A stretch of DNA of 7,321 nt from an uncultured Fibrobacterota bacterium (GCA_903862805.1 CAIOZP010000542.1:1-7321); one strand, 5' to 3'. Shown: positions 1 to 6,708, counted from the stretch's first letter. A program made the numbers and translations. The notes: generated from the letters alone by a model not told the origin.

Positions 1-936
1 CACAACGACCGCGGAACCGCCGTGGCTGCAACCGAGCTTGCCCTTCTCGCCGGTGCGCAGCGGATCGAGGGCACGCTTTTCGGAAACGGTGAACGCACCG
101 GAAACGCTGATCTGATCTCGCTCGCGCTGAATCTTTACACGCAGGGAATTGATCCCGAACTCGACGTGTACGACATCGACGATCTCGCCGAACTTTCGGA
201 GCGCATCACGCGGATTCCGGTTCACTGCCGACATCCGTATGCAGGTTCATTGGTCTTTACCGCTTTTTCCGGTTCGCATCAGGATGCGATAAACAAAGGG
301 CTCAAGTACCAGAGCGACAAGGCCGACGATTTCTGGGAAGTGCCGTATCTGCCGATTGATCCCGCCGACCTCGGCCGCAGCTACGAAGGAATCATCCGCA
401 TCAACAGCCAGTCGGGAAAAGGCGGCGTTGCCTACGTCCTCGACAAGGAACTCGGCTACCAGATTCCCAAAGAAATGCAGCAGGAATTCGCCGCGTTGAT
501 CCAGCGCATTGCCGATTCCACCGGACTCGAAGTTGACACAAAGGTGATTGTCGATACCTTCAAGAGCACCTATCTCGACGAAGGCGGATTGATCCGTTTC
601 ATTTCGTGCAATCTCGTTCATCTCGATGGCGGGAAGCTGCTTTGCACGCTTGTCGCATCTGTCAACGGGAAGGAAATGAATCTCACCGGCATCGGCAACG
701 GCCCGCTTGATTCATGTGCGGTAGCGCTGTCGCAATGCAGCGATGTTCCGAAATTCCGTGTTTCGTCTTACCATGAACACGCGCTTTCGCACGGCTCCGA
801 TTCAAAGGCCATCGCCTACATCGGACTCGAAACCAACCACAACGGAATGCACTGCTTCGGCGCCGGAATCGACACCGACATAACTGTCGCAGCAGTCAAG
901 TCATTGCTTCGGGCAATCAACCGCTGCGTCGCCTGA
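1..936 (+). CDS. leuA: 2-isopropylmalate synthase, long form (5' part outside window)
   Basis: This enzyme condenses acetyl-CoA with 2-oxoisovalerate to give 2-isopropylmalate, the first committed step of leucine biosynthesis, in the cytosol. The reading frame is open from base 1, so the gene is truncated by the window; 311 residues remain. The fragment begins at HNDRGT, the strand carrying a conserved metal-binding histidine of the TIM barrel. FGNGERTGN (about residues 27-35) and FSGSHQDAINKG follow, then NSQSGKGGVAY (about 135-145) of the linker subdomain. The C-terminal regulatory domain, where leucine feedback acts in this family, shows GNGPLDSCAVAL (about 232-243) and ends GIDTDIT...AINR. 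The conserved order and the NSQSGKGGVAY block match the long Mycobacterium/yeast-like LeuA rather than the short E. coli type. An internal GTG at 22 is not the start, because conserved sequence lies upstream of it. The neighbour at 1006-1803 is convergent, so no operon partner is visible. Confidence 0.96.
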   Translation, partial: HNDRGTAVAATELALLAGAQRIEGTLFGNGERTGNADLISLALNLYTQGIDPELDVYDIDDLAELSERITRIPVHCRHPYAGSLVFTAFSGSHQDAINKGLKYQSDKADDFWEVPYLPIDPADLGRSYEGIIRINSQSGKGGVAYVLDKELGYQIPKEMQQEFAALIQRIADSTGLEVDTKVIVDTFKSTYLDEGGLIRFISCNLVHLDGGKLLCTLVASVNGKEMNLTGIGNGPLDSCAVALSQCSDVPKFRVSSYHEHALSHGSDSKAIAYIGLETNHNGMHCFGAGIDTDITVAAVKSLLRAINRCVA

Positions 937-957
937 CGGACTTCGTCCGGTTCTGTT
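937..957 (+). terminator. weak candidate terminator hairpin after leuA
   Basis: A perfect 5-bp stem, CGGAC-ttc-GTCCG (937-949), starts at the base after the leuA TGA and is followed by an interrupted T-rich run, GTTCTGTTT. It lies between two convergent genes, where a terminator is expected. The stem is short and the T tract is broken, so termination here is only a possibility. Confidence 0.3.
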
Positions 958-1005
958 TGGTCTGGAATTGCTTGACGAAATGCGAGAGCCGTCAGCGGTG
1001 TTCTG

Positions 1006-1803
1006 TCAGGAAATTTTTTCCTTGAAAAACTTCACCGCATCTTCGACGAAGCCGAGATCGACATCGGTATTGAAGCACGGCCCGTTGGGACGATTGTTCA
1101 ACACACCGTAAACCGGTATCGGATAAACGTCGAGAATTCCGGAGAGTAGATCGCGCTCACAGGCAACGGAGATTATTCCGCTCGGCCTGAAATCGGCGAC
1201 ACGTTTGCGTGCGAGCGTTCCGCCGTTGACCACTTCCATTGTAAGTCCGTATTTCCTGCTGAGAGCTAAAAGGGAACCGACAGGGCATCGACCGCACTGG
1301 ACGCAGTTATCGACATTGCCGGTGATCTTCCTGTCGCATACGTCAATCTGGAGACAATGCGGAAGCAGCACCATGATCCTTTCGCCTCGAATGCGTTTGC
1401 GCTGGGCGATGGTCATCGCATTGTTGACCTTCACGAACGATGCGCGCAGCCGGTCGCGGTTCATCCCGAACAATCGCGCAAGCCACATGGCAATCGGGAA
1501 AAGCACATTCACCGTGATGGATTTATGTCCGTGCGGATAAAGCAGATCAAGGCCCGTCAACACCGTGAGAGTGATCAGTCCGAGTCCGCCGCCGACGATC
1601 AGATAAAATCCGCCGATGCCGCAAAGCGCCAGCAGATCGATCCATCGGCTCATTTCTGCAAGTCGCGGATGAACTAAATAGAACACGGCTCCGAAAATCA
1701 GAAACAATATGACGTAGCTAATCCAGCAGGAAAAAAGAAAAGGCTTCACAGACCAGAATTTATTGGGGACTGGCTCTTTTGTTTCACAACACGATCTGTT
1801 CAT
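1006..1803 (-). CDS. DUF116 family membrane-anchored cysteine-rich protein
   Basis: This 265-residue protein has two parts. The N-terminal part is membrane-embedded, with hydrophobic segments at about 22-45 and 55-90 and a weaker one at about 98-112. The C-terminal soluble part carries the DUF116 signature: LLPHCLQ (146-152), C156, the cluster C167-x2-C170-x2-C173, VNGG (192-195), VACERDL (213-219) and YGVLNNRPNGPCFNT (232-246). The conserved cysteines (150, 156, 167, 170, 173, 215, 243) suggest metal or iron-sulphur binding; this is inference, since the family has no established function that I know of. The ATG start at 1803 is preceded by AAAGGT at good spacing on the minus strand. The gene lies 39 bp downstream of the lipoprotein gene on the same strand and is probably co-transcribed with it; a 9-bp inverted repeat fills that gap. 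It is convergent with leuA. Confidence 0.85.
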   Translation of the reverse strand: MNRSCCETKEPVPNKFWSVKPFLFSCWISYVILFLIFGAVFYLVHPRLAEMSRWIDLLALCGIGGFYLIVGGGLGLITLTVLTGLDLLYPHGHKSITVNVLFPIAMWLARLFGMNRDRLRASFVKVNNAMTIAQRKRIRGERIMVLLPHCLQIDVCDRKITGNVDNCVQCGRCPVGSLLALSRKYGLTMEVVNGGTLARKRVADFRPSGIISVACERDLLSGILDVYPIPVYGVLNNRPNGPCFNTDVDLGFVEDAVKFFKEKIS

Positions 1804-1813
1804 CGGGATACCT

Positions 1814-1846
1814 TTGATTCCGTTGGTCTGTGGCAGCCGGAATCAA
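1814..1846 (-). repeat. 9-bp perfect inverted repeat at lipoprotein/DUF116 junction
   Basis: TTGATTCCG at 1814-1822 and CGGAATCAA at 1838-1846 are perfect reverse complements separated by 15 bases. In the minus-strand transcript the 5' arm contains the lipoprotein stop codon TGA (1845-1843), and the 3' arm runs directly into the AGG of the DUF116 ribosome binding site. No T tract follows, so it is not a standard intrinsic terminator. An RNA hairpin here could modulate DUF116 translation or protect the message from decay; both roles are inference. Confidence 0.6.
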
Positions 1847-2259
1847 TATCCACCGGTGGCAAGTGAATCGAACATGGCCTTGTTTTTCGGGTTCCCGCGA
1901 TTCTTTAGAATCCAGAGATATTCTTCATAACCGCTGCGCAGACCGGCGCGGATGCAGACCTTGTCCTGTTCGTCAGCAAAATGTTTCTGCAAAACCAAGC
2001 GCTGACCCTGATCGGCGACCTTGAACGAATCGATGTATCGTACCGAGAGGCTGTCGAGGTTTCCGTTGCAGGATAGCCACGAGTGCAAACGCTGTGGCGA
2101 CACCGACGAATCGGCCGGTGGAACAAACGCAACTTTGGGCGGAAGCGCGGCGGCCGATGGCTTCGGCACGAATACCTGCTTTGCGTTTGCCGACGGATTT
2201 GTCTTGGTACACGAAACCGCCGCAATCGCCAACACAGCTGCCGCAATAGCAATCCGCAT
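1843..2259 (-). CDS. small predicted lipoprotein of unknown function
   Basis: This 138-residue protein begins MRIAIAAAV and has a signal peptide ending in IAAVSC, so Cys17 is the likely lipidated residue. After the cysteine comes a low-complexity stretch rich in Ala, Pro, Lys and Val (about 18-55), typical of a periplasmic linker. It leads to a small C-terminal domain (about 58-138) with C64 and C102, which could pair in a disulphide. The ATG at 2259 is preferred over an in-frame TTG at 2274 because it gives a clean signal peptide and because the TTG would lie on the purine-rich GGAAAGGGA ribosome binding site. I do not recognise the mature domain. It is divergent from rsmA and followed at short distance by the DUF116 gene, with which it probably forms a two-gene unit. 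Confidence 0.8.
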   Translation of the reverse strand: MRIAIAAAVLAIAAVSCTKTNPSANAKQVFVPKPSAAALPPKVAFVPPADSSVSPQRLHSWLSCNGNLDSLSVRYIDSFKVADQGQRLVLQKHFADEQDKVCIRAGLRSGYEEYLWILKNRGNPKNKAMFDSLATGGY

Positions 2260-2313
2260 ATTTTCCCTTTCCAAAAATTTGATGCCGGACGAATTCCTTT
2301 TTGTAAAGTCCGC

Positions 2314-2342
2314 CCGACAGCCCTAAAACTAAATCGTATATT
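2314..2342 (+). promoter_or_regulatory. candidate promoter for the rsmA operon
   Basis: CCGACA (2314-2319, four of six matches to TTGACA) is followed after exactly 17 bases by TATATT (2337-2342, five of six matches to TATAAT). Transcription would start near 2349, leaving a leader of about 35 bases before the rsmA GTG. It overlaps the candidate promoter on the opposite strand, so the two divergent units could interfere with each other. Confidence 0.4.
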
Positions 2343-2354
2343 ACCTTGTGTCAA
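2326..2354 (-). promoter_or_regulatory. candidate promoter for lipoprotein-DUF116 unit
   Basis: On the minus strand there is a perfect TTGACA box (plus-strand TGTCAA, 2349-2354), followed after 17 bases by TAGTTT (2326-2331), which matches TATAAT at only three of six positions. The predicted transcript would start roughly 60 bases before the lipoprotein ATG. The -35 box is convincing and the -10 box is weak. Confidence 0.35.
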
Positions 2355-2373
2355 ACTCCGTAAGAAACATTTT

Positions 2374-2379
2374 GGAGAG
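2374..2379 (+). promoter_or_regulatory. ribosome binding site fixing the rsmA GTG start
   Basis: GGAGAG ends four bases before GTG at 2384. No ATG is available in frame near here, and conserved RsmA sequence begins within about 15 residues, so this site supports the GTG start. Confidence 0.7.
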
Positions 2380-2383
2380 ATAG

Positions 2384-3211
2384 GTGCAGGAAAAGACCTT
2401 TGCCCATAGGCCCAAGCGCGCGTGCGGTCAGAATTTCCTGACGGTTCCTTATTACATAAACAGAATTGCCGAGTCGGTTTTCGCCGCTGCTTCCGATGCC
2501 GTTCTTGAAATCGGCCCCGGCAAAGGCGCACTCACCGAAGCTCTGCTTTCACGTTTTTTGTCTTTGATCTGTGTAGAATTCGACCGTGACCTCGTTCCCA
2601 AACTCCGCGAAAAATTCGCGGCATCTCCAGTGACTTTTCATCAGGCGGATTTTCTGCATTTCGATCTGTCGCAAGTTCCGTCGCCTCTTCACTACGCCGG
2701 AAATCTTCCTTACAACGCCGGTGCGCTGATCCTCAAAAAATGTCTGCTTGACACAAAGAGAACCGCGTCCGTGACCTTCATGCTTCAACGGGAAGTTGTG
2801 CAAAGAATCTGTTCCGCGCCACGATCTTCCGACTATGGTTTTCTGTCGGTCTTCTGCCAGTATTTCGGTAAACCGGAACTGCTGTTTGTCGTTCCGCCCG
2901 GAGCATTTTTCCCTCCGCCAAAAATCGACTCGGCCGTCTTTCGTCTCATTGTCGATAAAACACTTTCGTCGCGACTTCCTTCAGATCAACTCGAACCGTT
3001 CTTCGCCTTTGTCAGCAAAGGATTTTCGATGCGAAGGAAAATGCTCGCCAAAGTTCTTTCGTTCAACGGCAAACCGGAAGACCGCTTGGTAATCGAAGAC
3101 GCGCTTGACAAATCGGGAATCATCAAGTCTGCAAGAGCAGAAGAACTTTCTGTCGAGATGTGGCTCCTGCTTTACTCCAACTTAAAGAATTCTGGTGCCG
3201 CTGTTTCATGA
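2384..3211 (+). CDS. rsmA: 16S rRNA (adenine1518-N6/adenine1519-N6)-dimethyltransferase
   Basis: RsmA/KsgA transfers four methyl groups from S-adenosylmethionine to two adjacent adenines in the 3'-terminal helix of 16S rRNA, a late step of small-subunit maturation. The 275-residue length is normal for the family. Visible motifs are GQNFL (15-19), the SAM-binding motif I EIGPGKGALTEAL (42-54), the acidic VEFDRDL (64-70), the catalytic motif IV NLPY (107-110), QREV (136-139) and FFPPPKIDSAV (175-185). These identify RsmA specifically among rRNA methyltransferases. Translation starts at GTG with a good GGAGAG site. The stop TGA (3209-3211) overlaps the ATG of the next gene as ATGA, and no strong ribosome binding site precedes that ATG, so the following envelope genes are probably coupled to rsmA translation. 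Loss of KsgA activity gives kasugamycin resistance in known bacteria. Confidence 0.96.
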   Translation: MQEKTFAHRPKRACGQNFLTVPYYINRIAESVFAAASDAVLEIGPGKGALTEALLSRFLSLICVEFDRDLVPKLREKFAASPVTFHQADFLHFDLSQVPSPLHYAGNLPYNAGALILKKCLLDTKRTASVTFMLQREVVQRICSAPRSSDYGFLSVFCQYFGKPELLFVVPPGAFFPPPKIDSAVFRLIVDKTLSSRLPSDQLEPFFAFVSKGFSMRRKMLAKVLSFNGKPEDRLVIEDALDKSGIIKSARAEELSVEMWLLLYSNLKNSGAAVS

Positions 3212-5253
3212 AGTTCCTTGAAGCGGCAATTTTTGCGGCGCTCCTTGCCGCTTCGGTGGAACCGGTTTCTGCGCAGCAGCCGACCTTCTGGCCGCCCATG
3301 CTTTCTGTTCCTACATATCTGCCCTTCGACAGCAGTGCAAATCTGATCCACAATTCGCAGTCGCTTTCTCAAGACAAATACAGAACCACCGACTCGCTGA
3401 TTCTTTCGGGGCTTTCCGAAAAAAACTGGATCCGACAGTCTGCGTATTATCAGTTTGTCGATGCCTACGATCTGCACAGCAAAACGCATTCGGCGAACCT
3501 TCAGGGTGAGTATCTGCGCAGGCGGTTTCCGTTCTATTTTTCGTCTGTCGGACTTGAATGGTTTCCGCAGTTTACCTACAGCCGCGACGTATCGGGCGCT
3601 GGAAACAATTCCTCGCAATTGTATTCGGATATTCTGGGATCGCTTCGTCTGGGACCAGTTGTTGCCCTGCAATACCAGAACCTGCCGATAAGCCTCGGCG
3701 GCGGACCGGCCATTAATATCTGGCAGAACCGCATGTCGGCCGACCGTTCCAAAGACAAGCTCGACAGCACGAAAAATGAGCAGGGATTCTACGTCCATCT
3801 CGACGCCGGAAACATTGCCGTTCCGCTTTTGCCCGGCCTGCCTTTTTATGCCGGTGGAAATATTTTAGGTCTGTACCTCGACAGCACAAAAATCACCATG
3901 GGGAATATTCGTGGAATATTCGCAGTGGCACCCAAGTTCGCCGATTCGCTCTGCGCCTCCGCGACGGATTCGCTTTCCATCGGACGTTACGCCTCCCTTT
4001 CAAACTACTCGTACAGCTCAGTTCCCGACAAAACGAACAACGCCTTCTATGCCGATGCCGGATTCCGCGACATAGGAAAGCTGTGGCTGAAGCCTTCCAT
4101 CGTGTGGGAACTTCTGACCCGTCGATCTGCCTATATGGCCGGCACAGATCACATCGGCGACGAGCGTTTCACGTCCAACCGCTTCACCGCCGCCGTCAAC
4201 GACAACGATCAACTTCCAATAAAATGCACCGCATGGTTCGCCCTGAAGTTCGACAACAACAACGATCTCCCCGGAACCGATTTCGGATCGTTCCCAATTG
4301 CCGCCGCGTCACTTTCCGACACAATTAAAACCCACCACAACGCCGACAGCCTCGCGGAAAAAGCGAAGTCGTACAACGGCTTGGAAACCACACTTCACCT
4401 CGATGCCTCGGTCAACTTTCTTACACATTTCTATCTTGCATATCACATGAATTTTGTCCGCGACCGGCAGATATACACCAACCCTTACATTACCACGCTA
4501 CACGACACCTGCATCCTCGAAAACAGCGACCGCGTCAGCAAACAGAATATTTTTGAAGGCCGCATCATGTTCAACTCAGCGCTTTCAACCGGCGTGATCG
4601 GACAATACAACCAGACGGCGACGATGTATCTCAAGTCCCGCCTCTCCGCCGGAAGCAACACCGAAAAACTCGTGAAGATCGAGCCATATTTCAAAGATTC
4701 CACCGATCGCATTCTGGCATCCCTGAATGTCGGCGCCTCCGCGACACGTAGCTCATGGTATTTCCCTTCATCCCATCTCGACGATTATCCTCCGTGGTCG
4801 AGAAAATTTTACGGACGGATCAGCGCCAACTTCTCCGGAGCCTCCGGCATTTTCACGCTCTCGCTGCAATCCGGTCTGATCTATCAGGATGATGGGCAGT
4901 ACCGATCTCCGAGGTTCAGCACCACCGACAAATCCGGCCCTGATTATTACGGAATTACCGATCACTCGCTCGAAACTAACGCCTCGCTTTCCGGAACCTT
5001 TGCGCTACCGGTCGGATTGTTCATAAAAATCGGAAACGACTTCCGGCTGATCCATTATGAAGAGTTCAACGGGCTTGTTTTTGCGAAAAGCGCTTCCGTT
5101 CCCTCGACACCAACAAATATCCCTTATATTTCTTTGAACGCGGTCAATCTGTTCGGTTCCGATGCCTGCCTTACCGCCGGAGTGAAACGTCATTTCGGAA
5201 CCGGCTGGGTCAACTACTGGGAAGGCGCATGCAGCATAGATCTTCCAATATGA
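3208..5253 (+). CDS. putative outer-membrane beta-barrel protein, unrecognised family
   Basis: This 681-residue exported protein has a signal peptide at 1-22 (MKFLEAAIF...), with a likely cleavage site at VSA-QQ. The mature part has no further long hydrophobic helix. It is rich in Ser, Asn, Tyr, Phe and Asp and shows repeated stretches of alternating hydrophobic and polar residues bounded by aromatics, for example FPFYFSSVGLEWFPQFTYS (107-125) and VVALQYQNLPISLGGG (151-166). This pattern suggests a transmembrane beta-barrel of the outer membrane; that is inference, and I do not recognise the family. The C-terminus is CSIDLPI rather than the common terminal Phe/Tyr barrel signature. ATG 3208 is chosen because it overlaps the rsmA stop as ATGA and gives a clean signal peptide; an in-frame GTG at 3160 lies inside rsmA and would add 16 residues before the signal. 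The stop again overlaps the next gene as ATGA. Confidence 0.75.
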   Translation: MKFLEAAIFAALLAASVEPVSAQQPTFWPPMLSVPTYLPFDSSANLIHNSQSLSQDKYRTTDSLILSGLSEKNWIRQSAYYQFVDAYDLHSKTHSANLQGEYLRRRFPFYFSSVGLEWFPQFTYSRDVSGAGNNSSQLYSDILGSLRLGPVVALQYQNLPISLGGGPAINIWQNRMSADRSKDKLDSTKNEQGFYVHLDAGNIAVPLLPGLPFYAGGNILGLYLDSTKITMGNIRGIFAVAPKFADSLCASATDSLSIGRYASLSNYSYSSVPDKTNNAFYADAGFRDIGKLWLKPSIVWELLTRRSAYMAGTDHIGDERFTSNRFTAAVNDNDQLPIKCTAWFALKFDNNNDLPGTDFGSFPIAAASLSDTIKTHHNADSLAEKAKSYNGLETTLHLDASVNFLTHFYLAYHMNFVRDRQIYTNPYITTLHDTCILENSDRVSKQNIFEGRIMFNSALSTGVIGQYNQTATMYLKSRLSAGSNTEKLVKIEPYFKDSTDRILASLNVGASATRSSWYFPSSHLDDYPPWSRKFYGRISANFSGASGIFTLSLQSGLIYQDDGQYRSPRFSTTDKSGPDYYGITDHSLETNASLSGTFALPVGLFIKIGNDFRLIHYEEFNGLVFAKSASVPSTPTNIPYISLNAVNLFGSDACLTAGVKRHFGTGWVNYWEGACSIDLPI

Positions 5254-5801
5254 AAAATTTCGACATCCTTTTCCTGTTGGTTTTTGCGCTCGTCTCCGGC
5301 TGCGCGGTTTTTACTCCGCAGACGCCAGAATCTCCGTCCCTGAACCAGCGAAAAACCGATCCGCTCAACTTCCGCGAGATCTTCAGCGGCATACCATCAA
5401 CCAATCAGCTTTACACAAGCGACTATAACCAGATGTTTTCGTCGTCCTTTTCGTATTACGACGAAACTGGAAAGTCACCGACTTATGGCGCCGACAAGAT
5501 CAGCAGCCGCCTCGGCGTAATCGAGAACACCGCCAACAGTTCGGATTCCTCCGGACTTCCGTCGGTTCACTGGCTGCGTTCCGATTCAAGCAAAAGCGAG
5601 ATCCTTGTGCAGGGACAAATCACGACACTACTGCCACGATCATGGATTGTCGTTTTGAACGCCGACACCTTCCGTGGCGAAGCTGTTTTCACTGTCGAAT
5701 ACGACCCGACAATAGATGCGTGGAAAATCAGATCGTGGCAGGACAGAACCACCGATAGTCATTCGGTATCGTTCTTCGATCCCGATTGGAAAAGCCAATG
5801 A
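5250..5801 (+). CDS. predicted lipoprotein with C-terminal WxIRxW motif (first of pair)
   Basis: This 183-residue protein has a signal peptide MKNFDILFLL... ending in the good lipobox LVSGC, so Cys18 is the likely lipidated residue. The mature part has a Pro/Thr/Ser-rich linker (about 20-38), then an alpha/beta-looking domain with YNQMFSSSFSYYD and a late strand region, ILVQGQITTLL...WIVVLNADTF. The C-terminal segment contains W158-K-I-R-S-W163. The order of an early helix, FS..F.Y, and a terminal W-x-I-x-x-W strand resembles NTF2-like (SnoaL-type) lipoproteins, but this is a fold guess. The ATG at 5250 overlaps the upstream stop as ATGA, and no clear ribosome binding site lies close by, so translation is probably coupled. 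An in-frame upstream start at 5229 would extend a signal peptide that is already complete. Confidence 0.78.
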   Translation: MKNFDILFLLVFALVSGCAVFTPQTPESPSLNQRKTDPLNFREIFSGIPSTNQLYTSDYNQMFSSSFSYYDETGKSPTYGADKISSRLGVIENTANSSDSSGLPSVHWLRSDSSKSEILVQGQITTLLPRSWIVVLNADTFRGEAVFTVEYDPTIDAWKIRSWQDRTTDSHSVSFFDPDWKSQ

Positions 5802-6418
5802 TAACGATCCGGCAAAAGAGTCTTTTCCTGTTTTTGATTATCGCAGTGACCACGCCGGTGCTGCTTCACTGCGATTCGCTTCTTTTCCCGACCTCCAAAC
5901 CCGTATCCAACCGAATGGACAGCCCGCAGGCGGTTATCAATCAGCTTGTCAAAGCCTACAGCCACATGAATCCCGATATGCTTGACACAATTTTCTGCGC
6001 GCCGAGCGATTCGTTCCGTTTCTATGTTCCCGCGACGCTTTCCGGTGACTTCCAGAACATCAACAAGGTGAACAACAACAACAAAGGCGATCAGGTGATT
6101 TCGCCCGACCCCAAGATAACGACCGGCCTCTACATGTCACTGACAAGCAGTAACGAATACAGCATCCTGAAAAACATCCATGAACAATCTGCCGACCTGA
6201 CATTCACTGTTCCGCTTACACCATCATCCATCGACACCGTTTACGACACGATCCTCCACGACACCGTCGCAAGGGTTCATACAAGTCCGACCAGCATCAC
6301 AATCACGTCCTTGGACTTTGTTTCAACAACCTTCGACGTTGGCGAGCAGATCTTCATCATGCAGAGAAAACCCGACGGAACCTGGGGCATTCGCTATTGG
6401 TTTGAAATGGAAGACTGA
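5798..6418 (+). CDS. predicted lipoprotein with C-terminal WxIRxW motif (second of pair)
   Basis: This 206-residue protein begins MITIRQKSLFLFLIIAV and has a lipobox-like VLLHC, so Cys25 is the likely lipidated residue; His at -1 is atypical, and simple secretion is an alternative. The mature region opens with SPQAVINQLVKAYSHMNPDMLDTIF and SFRFYVP. This is the helix-then-strand opening seen in NTF2-like proteins of the form 'P..V...L..AY...D...L..LF...F.FY'. A polar Asn/Asp/Thr-rich central part includes a four-Asn run (aac repeats near 6068-6083). It ends W196-G-I-R-Y-W201, echoing the preceding lipoprotein. The ATG overlaps the upstream stop as ATGA; GGAAAAG at 5788-5794 is a moderate ribosome binding site too close to a TTG alternative at 5786 for the latter to be preferred. 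It is the last gene of the rsmA unit. Confidence 0.75.
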   Translation: MITIRQKSLFLFLIIAVTTPVLLHCDSLLFPTSKPVSNRMDSPQAVINQLVKAYSHMNPDMLDTIFCAPSDSFRFYVPATLSGDFQNINKVNNNNKGDQVISPDPKITTGLYMSLTSSNEYSILKNIHEQSADLTFTVPLTPSSIDTVYDTILHDTVARVHTSPTSITITSLDFVSTTFDVGEQIFIMQRKPDGTWGIRYWFEMED

Positions 6419-6708
6419 TTTCCCATTTTGCTTGGTTGGCGTGGATTGGTCTTTCAAATGAAGGGCATCGAATTCTGTCCATTGCCGATTGCATACCTTG
6501 CTTTACGTGACAAACGGCATCAATAATCCTTTCGTATGATGACGCGCTGTTATTGGAAAAACAACTTTCCCATTACCCGATTTGCGATTTATGCCCCAAT
6601 ACGACAGCCTTTGACGTAGCCAATGCTTATTTCATCAAAAAAATGGCCGGTAATGTTTGTCCGGAAGTATGTTCCTGAACAGTCATTCTTTTTTAGGAGA
6701 ATCGTCAC
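6419..6708 (+). other. 290-bp spacer between rsmA operon and cas3, no convincing gene
   Basis: No CRISPR repeat, tRNA or strong hairpin terminator was seen here by eye. Promoter-like boxes for cas3 are weak: TTGCTT (6498-6503) with AATAAT (6522-6527) at 18-base spacing, and TTGACG (6611-6616) without a good -10. A stop-free stretch of 55 codons ends at TGA 6676-6678 and contains two Cys pairs (CDLC, CPEVC) but has no credible start codon or ribosome binding site. A 22-codon frame from ATG 6458 also lacks a ribosome binding site. The boundary between the native and acquired segments probably lies in this interval. Confidence 0.5.
6695..6700 (+). promoter_or_regulatory. ribosome binding site for cas3
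   Basis: AGGAGA is followed by eight bases and then ATG at 6709. It is a strong Shine-Dalgarno match and fixes the start of the Cas3 frame, which has no competing start upstream with conserved sequence. Confidence 0.8.

Noticed and set aside
247..621. Minus-strand 124-codon open frame
   Set aside because: It is antisense to strongly conserved leuA sequence, with no independent support.
1205..1677. Two plus-strand frames of about 110 codons
   Set aside because: Both are antisense to the DUF116 gene, whose conserved motifs confirm the minus-strand frame.
1905..2531. Minus-strand 208-codon open frame
   Set aside because: It overlaps both the lipoprotein gene and the rsmA start on other frames, is rich in Arg, Ser and Cys as shadow translations are, and has no ribosome binding site or recognisable motif.
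3160..3207. Upstream GTG start for the barrel gene
   Set aside because: It would add 16 residues coded inside rsmA ahead of a complete signal peptide; the ATGA overlap at 3208 is a better start.
3172..3798. Minus-strand 208-codon open frame
   Set aside because: It is antisense to the signal peptide and first strands of the barrel gene and to the rsmA end; its Arg-rich composition indicates a shadow frame.
6068..6083. Short AAC triplet run
   Set aside because: It encodes four Asn within a polar loop of a lipoprotein; too short to count as a meaningful repeat.
6465..6492. Possible hairpin GCATCG / CGATTGC as terminator of the rsmA unit
   Set aside because: It needs a bulge, has a long loop and is not followed by a T tract.
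6419..6708. CRISPR array or leader upstream of cas3
   Set aside because: No repeated unit of 20-40 bases is present. The only repeat noticed is a 9-base TTTCCCATT at 6419 and 6566, which is expected by chance.
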